Below, piece after piece: positions 7,274 through 10,933 of a stretch of DNA of 10,933 nt. Numbering within the stretch: position 1 is the stretch's first letter; each line of letters begins with the position of its first letter. The notes below the pieces were generated by a model that was given only the letters and a program-made list of their open reading frames with translations, did not search any database and was not told the DNA's origin. The stretch is taken from positions 1 through 10,933 of the forward strand of contig CAMFKK010000044.1 in the NCBI GenBank assembly GCA_945957225.1, read 5' to 3'. The DNA is from an uncultured Sphingobacteriia bacterium. GTDB taxonomy: Bacteria > Bacteroidota > Bacteroidia > Chitinophagales > Chitinophagaceae. Position numbers and translations under genes: made by a program.

Positions 7274-8622
7274 TTCTTCTCCTTATTTTCCTTGGCGTAT
7301 TCCGATTGGTAATACTCTGGTGGGAATCCATTGATATTTCTCCAGAGCTCATACCAAATGCTCACGTCTTTTAGCAGCGCAATGCCATTGGCCCCTCCAC
7401 CAATACTGAGTTGTTTGGGCCAGGGTTTGTCTTTAGGATCTTCTGTTACCAGGATCCTGAATTTACCATTAGCACTCACCGATGATTCAATAGCAGCAAC
7501 CACACCTCCAAAAGTTCCATAACTAGAATTGGGCCATCCACTAAAGACAATGGCAGGAAATCCGTCAAAAATGAATCTCACTTTTTGTCCCTTAGAAATC
7601 AAGGGCAGATCCATGGGCGAGATAAATAATTCAATAGCGTGTTGTACATCGGTTGGTACAATCTCTACAATCATCTCCCCCTCTTTAAGCATCTCTCCCA
7701 AACCCGCTTTCTTGGCCTTGGTAATCTGTCCGCTTTGTGGGGCTCTGATATAATAGAGCTGGTTACGGATATCGTAATTGCTATAACTGTTTTCAAGCTT
7801 TGACACATCGGCCTCGCCAGATGCAATATTACTCAGTGAGGAAAATCTTTCTCCCTCGGCCTTAGAAATCTTATCTGTATATTCCTGAACCGTGCTATTC
7901 TTTTCAATAAATAAATTATTCAATTCTTGTTTGCTCTGCAAGAACTTGCTCTCAGATCCTATGCGCTTGGCCTGACTATTTTGAAAACTTACCTTGCGGC
8001 GCTCATAGTCTGTGAGAGAAATGACACCAGAGTCTAGCATCAGTTTAGCCGCGTCTATCTGACGCTTGCTCACACTATATTCATTATTCACCGCAGAAAG
8101 ATCTATACTATCGCTCTGTAATTTCAGGTACTGCTGTTTGATCTTATTGTCTAGTTGGGAGAGTTTTAATTTTCTACCTTCTATTAATGCATCAATCTGC
8201 ACAGCAGCTGTTTGTGCCTTGCTGGCATAACCCTGATTGGCCATTTGTTTGGCGGTAATCTGTTGCTTGGTACGCTCCAATAACTGTGGATCAAAATACT
8301 CCACTTTTACCTCTCCCAATTGCAAAATAGTATCACCCGCTTTTACAAAATCTCCTTCCTTCACATGCCACTTTACTACCCTGCCTGCAATAATAGTATT
8401 GAGTTCCTGTGGTCTTTGTTCCTGACGCAAAGTAGTTACTGCACCCTTGGCGCGGATATTCTGAGTCCATGGTAAAAAAGCAACCACCACTAGGGTAATG
8501 AGAATCCCGTAAAGCCATTTTTTTACTGCGGATCTCTTATTCACCAAATAAAGGTTCTTATAAGATTGCAGCTGGCTATGGGCAGCTTTTTCTTCAATAT
8601 TGTCTAATAAAAAATTTTCCAT
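7270..8622 (-). CDS. HlyD/membrane-fusion periplasmic adaptor of the export system
   Basis: A 450-residue adaptor that should bridge the ABC exporter in the inner membrane and the TolC channel. Residues 1-34 are cytoplasmic; one transmembrane segment spans about 35-51 (WLYGILITLVVVAFLPW). A first half-lipoyl segment lies at about 73-103 (GRVVKWHVKEGDFVKAGDTI). Residues 113-294 contain no proline and read as a very long coiled-coil hairpin, including the hairpin-turn region around SGVISLTDYERRK (198-210). The second half-lipoyl segment follows (YIRAPQSGQI, 291-300, to about 325), then a beta-barrel domain to about 430. The size and layout fit type I secretion adaptors and related efflux adaptors. 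The gene starts 4 bases after the ABC gene stop and overlaps the TolC start (TGA at 7270-7272, ATG at 7271-7273). Confidence 0.93.
   Translation of the reverse strand: MENFLLDNIEEKAAHSQLQSYKNLYLVNKRSAVKKWLYGILITLVVVAFLPWTQNIRAKGAVTTLRQEQRPQELNTIIAGRVVKWHVKEGDFVKAGDTILQLGEVKVEYFDPQLLERTKQQITAKQMANQGYASKAQTAAVQIDALIEGRKLKLSQLDNKIKQQYLKLQSDSIDLSAVNNEYSVSKRQIDAAKLMLDSGVISLTDYERRKVSFQNSQAKRIGSESKFLQSKQELNNLFIEKNSTVQEYTDKISKAEGERFSSLSNIASGEADVSKLENSYSNYDIRNQLYYIRAPQSGQITKAKKAGLGEMLKEGEMIVEIVPTDVQHAIELFISPMDLPLISKGQKVRFIFDGFPAIVFSGWPNSSYGTFGGVVAAIESSVSANGKFRILVTEDPKDKPWPKQLSIGGGANGIALLKDVSIWYELWRNINGFPPEYYQSEYAKENKEKK
7279..7284 (-). promoter_or_regulatory. Shine-Dalgarno sequence of the TolC gene
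   Basis: The minus strand reads AAGGAG five bases before the TolC ATG (7271-7273), inside the 3' end of the HlyD gene. Such strong sites are uncommon in Bacteroidota. It fixes the TolC start despite the long pre-hydrophobic N-terminus. Confidence 0.7.
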
Positions 8623-8626
8623 TTGC

Positions 8627-10330
8627 TTAGCTTAATCTTGGTCCAATTTCTGATGAAGGCCCTTGGTCAATGATCACCCCTTTGTCCAAATGAATAATAT
8701 AGTTACAAGCTTTTGCAAGCTCTTTATCCGTACTAGCAATCATGACCGTAGAAGTGGTTTCTTTTTGAATCAGTTCCAAAATTTTACCCCTATCTGAAAT
8801 TTCCAAATTACTAAATGGCTCTTCTAATAATAACAATCTGCGTTTACCCAATAAAGCACGAATCAATAAAATGGTTTGCTTAATTCTTGCGGGTAATCTT
8901 GAACCTGCAGTCAACAACACAGTATCATATCCATTGGGTAATGATTGAATAAATTCTGTGAGACCACACATCTTAACCAGTTCCGTCAATTCTTTTTTGT
9001 CAATCTCTGTATTCCCCATGGTAAAATTCTCCATGAGTGTTCCTTGAAAAATATCCTGGGTATTTAACAGGATTCCCGTTACCGAGCGCAAAGATTCAAG
9101 GTTATAGTTGGCAATGGGCATATCGTCCAATAACAAGGCTCCGTCAAAATTGCTATAGGCACCTGTTAGCAAACGCAGTACGGTTGTTTTACCAGATCCC
9201 GACTTGCCATAGATGCAAACTGTTTGTCCAGAGGGAATAGAAAAATTCAGTTTCTGTAACACAGGATTGCCCTTGTCATAACAATAATTCACCTCTTTAA
9301 ACTGAATTGACAATCCATTGTCTGAATCAGAAACCAAATGTGTACCGTCAATTTCCGTTTCACATTCGGTAATCTTGGCCAGCTTTTCTACGGAAGTGAG
9401 AACGTCATAGATCTTGTCTAAACTAGCAATCAGTTTTTCTACCGATGCAATCACCATGATGATCACAATGTCTGCAGCAATAAACTGTCCAATATTGATT
9501 TGCTGATCTACCAATAGAATAGAACCAACAATCAACATGCTAGCTGTAATGATTACTTTAAAACCTACCAGACTCCAGAATTGGGTTACCAGAATCTTAA
9601 AATAACGGGTATGAGACGAAATATAGCTGTTGACGTATTCGTCCGTTTTTTGAATATTTAATTGGGTGCCCTTACTGTATTTAAAAGTCTTTACAACACG
9701 GGCCATTTCTTCCAGCCAAGCAGCTGTCTTGTATTTAAAATCACTTGATTCAACGTTGGCGGCAAACCCGGTTGGTAGGGTATTGCGCAGGATTAGGTAC
9801 AACAATAAAATTAAAATAGCACCAAATCCAATAAAGACCGGATGGTAGAGACTCAACAAAATTACTCCCAACAAAATTTGAATTACGGCAGCGGGAATGT
9901 CTAATAATAATTTCTCTATCCCTTTTTGTAAATTACCCGTATCAAAAAATCTATTCACCAATTCTGGTAAATAATAGCTGCTCATTTTTTCAATATTCAA
10001 TCGCGGCAGCACATTGGCAAATTCTAGGGAATAGCGTACAAAAATCTTTTGCTGAATTTTTTCAATCACCTGCATCTGGCGCACTTGTAATAAGCCGCCA
10101 ATAAAAACGGCAAATACTACTAATACAATCAATACTACAATAGAGGTAGAAATTTGGCCTGCCAATACAAAACTGATAATGGTTTGAATACCCAGTGGCG
10201 TAGAAAAACCCACTAATCCAGCCAGTATAGCATAGATATAAATGGTGCTAATGTCTTTTTTCTCCAGCCTCAATAAACTAAACAGCTTTTTTGCTGCATG
10301 TGCTGGTGAATGTTCCTGATTTGTTGCCAT
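8627..10330 (-). CDS. ABC exporter (membrane domain plus non-canonical nucleotide-binding domain)
   Basis: 567 residues from ATG at 10328-10330, with an AGGGA Shine-Dalgarno-like sequence 9 bases upstream (10340-10344). Residues about 20-315 are the six-helix exporter membrane domain, and about 340-567 the ATPase domain; it should act as a homodimer with the HlyD and TolC partners. Walker A is intact (GKSGSGKT, 375-382), and a Q-loop Gln sits at 425 (NTQDIFQG). Other motifs differ: where LSGGQ belongs there is LPARI (479-483), Walker B reads LLLLEE (499-504) with Glu for the usual Asp but with the second Glu (504) kept, and the switch-histidine position is Thr534 in MIASTDKE. I recall related Bacteroidota proteins of the same operon with similar degeneration, so this may be a subfamily trait and not damage. 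No C39 peptidase domain is present, which argues against double-glycine leader processing. Substrate is unknown. Confidence 0.93.
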   Translation of the reverse strand: MATNQEHSPAHAAKKLFSLLRLEKKDISTIYIYAILAGLVGFSTPLGIQTIISFVLAGQISTSIVVLIVLVVFAVFIGGLLQVRQMQVIEKIQQKIFVRYSLEFANVLPRLNIEKMSSYYLPELVNRFFDTGNLQKGIEKLLLDIPAAVIQILLGVILLSLYHPVFIGFGAILILLLYLILRNTLPTGFAANVESSDFKYKTAAWLEEMARVVKTFKYSKGTQLNIQKTDEYVNSYISSHTRYFKILVTQFWSLVGFKVIITASMLIVGSILLVDQQINIGQFIAADIVIIMVIASVEKLIASLDKIYDVLTSVEKLAKITECETEIDGTHLVSDSDNGLSIQFKEVNYCYDKGNPVLQKLNFSIPSGQTVCIYGKSGSGKTTVLRLLTGAYSNFDGALLLDDMPIANYNLESLRSVTGILLNTQDIFQGTLMENFTMGNTEIDKKELTELVKMCGLTEFIQSLPNGYDTVLLTAGSRLPARIKQTILLIRALLGKRRLLLLEEPFSNLEISDRGKILELIQKETTSTVMIASTDKELAKACNYIIHLDKGVIIDQGPSSEIGPRLS

Positions 10331-10400
10331 AAGCGTTGTTCCCTACAATTTGTGTGCAAGATTACATCCTCAGTCTGAATTACCCGAGTTAATGAATATC

Positions 10401-10408
10401 CAAAAATA
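10401..10408 (-). promoter_or_regulatory. Candidate promoter -7 box of the export operon
   Basis: The minus strand reads TATTTTTG, a perfect match to the Bacteroidota box TAnnTTTG, in the 127-base gap after the carbonic anhydrase stop. A start near 10394 would give a leader of about 64 bases before the ABC gene. No clear TTG lies at the -33 spacing. A separate promoter here is consistent with the export operon being transcribed apart from the carbonic anhydrase gene. Confidence 0.4.
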
Positions 10409-10457
10409 TTTCATTAAAATGTTAAAATCTTGGAATATGGTTGTGAAAACCAATTAG

Positions 10458-10933
10458 TTAGAGGTTATCAAATTCATAAATGGGGTCAATATGAGCTCCC
10501 GCTTCCATCTCAAACAAAGGTTTTATAATACCATCGTGCAGATCATAGACCCAACCGTGCAAATGTGGACGCTGATGATGTTTCCAAGCGCTTTGAATAA
10601 TGGAAGTCTTAGCTAGGTTCATCACTTGTTCCTGTACATTCAATTCCACCATACGGTTAATCTTATCATCCTCTATGGCAATAGCGTCAATTTCTTCCCT
10701 ATGAAAACGATACACGTCTTTGATATTGCGCAACCATTTATTAATAATACCCAGTGAATGATGTCCAAATGCAGCTTTCACACCACCACAACCATAGTGA
10801 CCACAGACTATAATATGTTTCACTTTCAATACATCTACCGCATATTGCAACACGCTCAAGAGATTCAGGTCTGTATGCACCACCATATTGGCAATATTTC
10901 TATGCACAAAGATTTCTCCGGGATTGGTACCAG
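10458..10933 (-). CDS. can: Beta-class carbonic anhydrase, C-terminal part (157 residues visible)
   Basis: The frame is open to the window edge and ends at TAA 10458-10460. The enzyme interconverts carbon dioxide and bicarbonate in the cytoplasm, supplying bicarbonate for carboxylases. The visible start GTNPGEIFVHRNIANM, then CGHYGCGGVKAAFG, carry the second pair of zinc ligands (His and Cys of GHYGC); the first pair, in a CxDSR motif, lies beyond the edge. Later parts, LNVQEQV, IQSAWK and HGWVYDLHDG, closely follow the E. coli Can (YadF) pattern. The Arg of VHRN and the Tyr of HGWVY match residues that, from memory, form the regulatory bicarbonate site of type II beta enzymes. The full protein is probably about 210-220 residues. 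The start and upstream neighbour are not visible. It is co-directional with the export operon but has its own gap and likely no functional link. Confidence 0.95.
   Translation of the reverse strand, partial: GTNPGEIFVHRNIANMVVHTDLNLLSVLQYAVDVLKVKHIIVCGHYGCGGVKAAFGHHSLGIINKWLRNIKDVYRFHREEIDAIAIEDDKINRMVELNVQEQVMNLAKTSIIQSAWKHHQRPHLHGWVYDLHDGIIKPLFEMEAGAHIDPIYEFDNL

Noticed and set aside
10438..10452. Hairpin TGGTT-GTGAA-AACCA after the carbonic anhydrase gene, considered as a terminator
   Set aside because: The stem is only 5 base pairs and no T run follows directly on the minus strand.

Overview
The window looks like a piece of a Bacteroidota genome, most likely Chitinophagaceae or a close relative. 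This rests on three things seen here: a membrane-anchored AraC-type regulator, Bacteroidota-style TAnnTTTG -7 boxes, and an ABC/HlyD/TolC operon whose ABC protein resembles sets I remember from Flavobacterium and Chitinophaga relatives. The genus call is recollection, not a search. Every gene I can support is on the minus strand, so the window reads biologically from right (10933) to left (1). The first 33 bases are not genomic: they match the Illumina Nextera/Tn5 read-1 adapter, so base 34 is the true contig edge.

Reading in the direction of transcription: (i) 10933-10458 is the C-terminal 157 residues of a beta-class carbonic anhydrase cut by the window edge. (ii) 10330-5834 is a tight three-gene export operon: an ABC exporter with a non-canonical nucleotide-binding domain, a HlyD/membrane-fusion adaptor, and a TolC-type outer-membrane channel (4-base gap, then 4-base overlap). 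A perfect -7 box lies upstream at 10401-10408. Together they should span both membranes and move a substrate out of the cell in one step. No substrate gene is visible. (iii) 5816-5769 holds two nearly identical 17-base inverted repeats, a candidate tandem operator, ahead of (iv) a 62-codon gene resembling orphan antitoxin-like proteins, then a seven-TM AraC-type regulator and a secreted class-C beta-lactamase-fold serine hydrolase (5715-2515). This AT-rich block may be one sensing/response unit.

(v) 2359-292 is a decayed S15/CocE-type secreted peptidase: four in-frame stop codons, one frameshift, and an apparent internal deletion just after the nucleophile motif. (vi) 170-34 is the N-terminus of a C5-cytosine DNA methyltransferase (motif I visible), truncated by the adapter; it suggests a restriction-modification locus beyond the contig edge.

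The most useful points for follow-up are the degenerate ABC signature and switch histidine in an otherwise intact export operon, the tandem dyad operator, the multiply broken peptidase, and the adapter contamination. I found no tRNA, rRNA, CRISPR array, insertion sequence or convincing intrinsic terminator.
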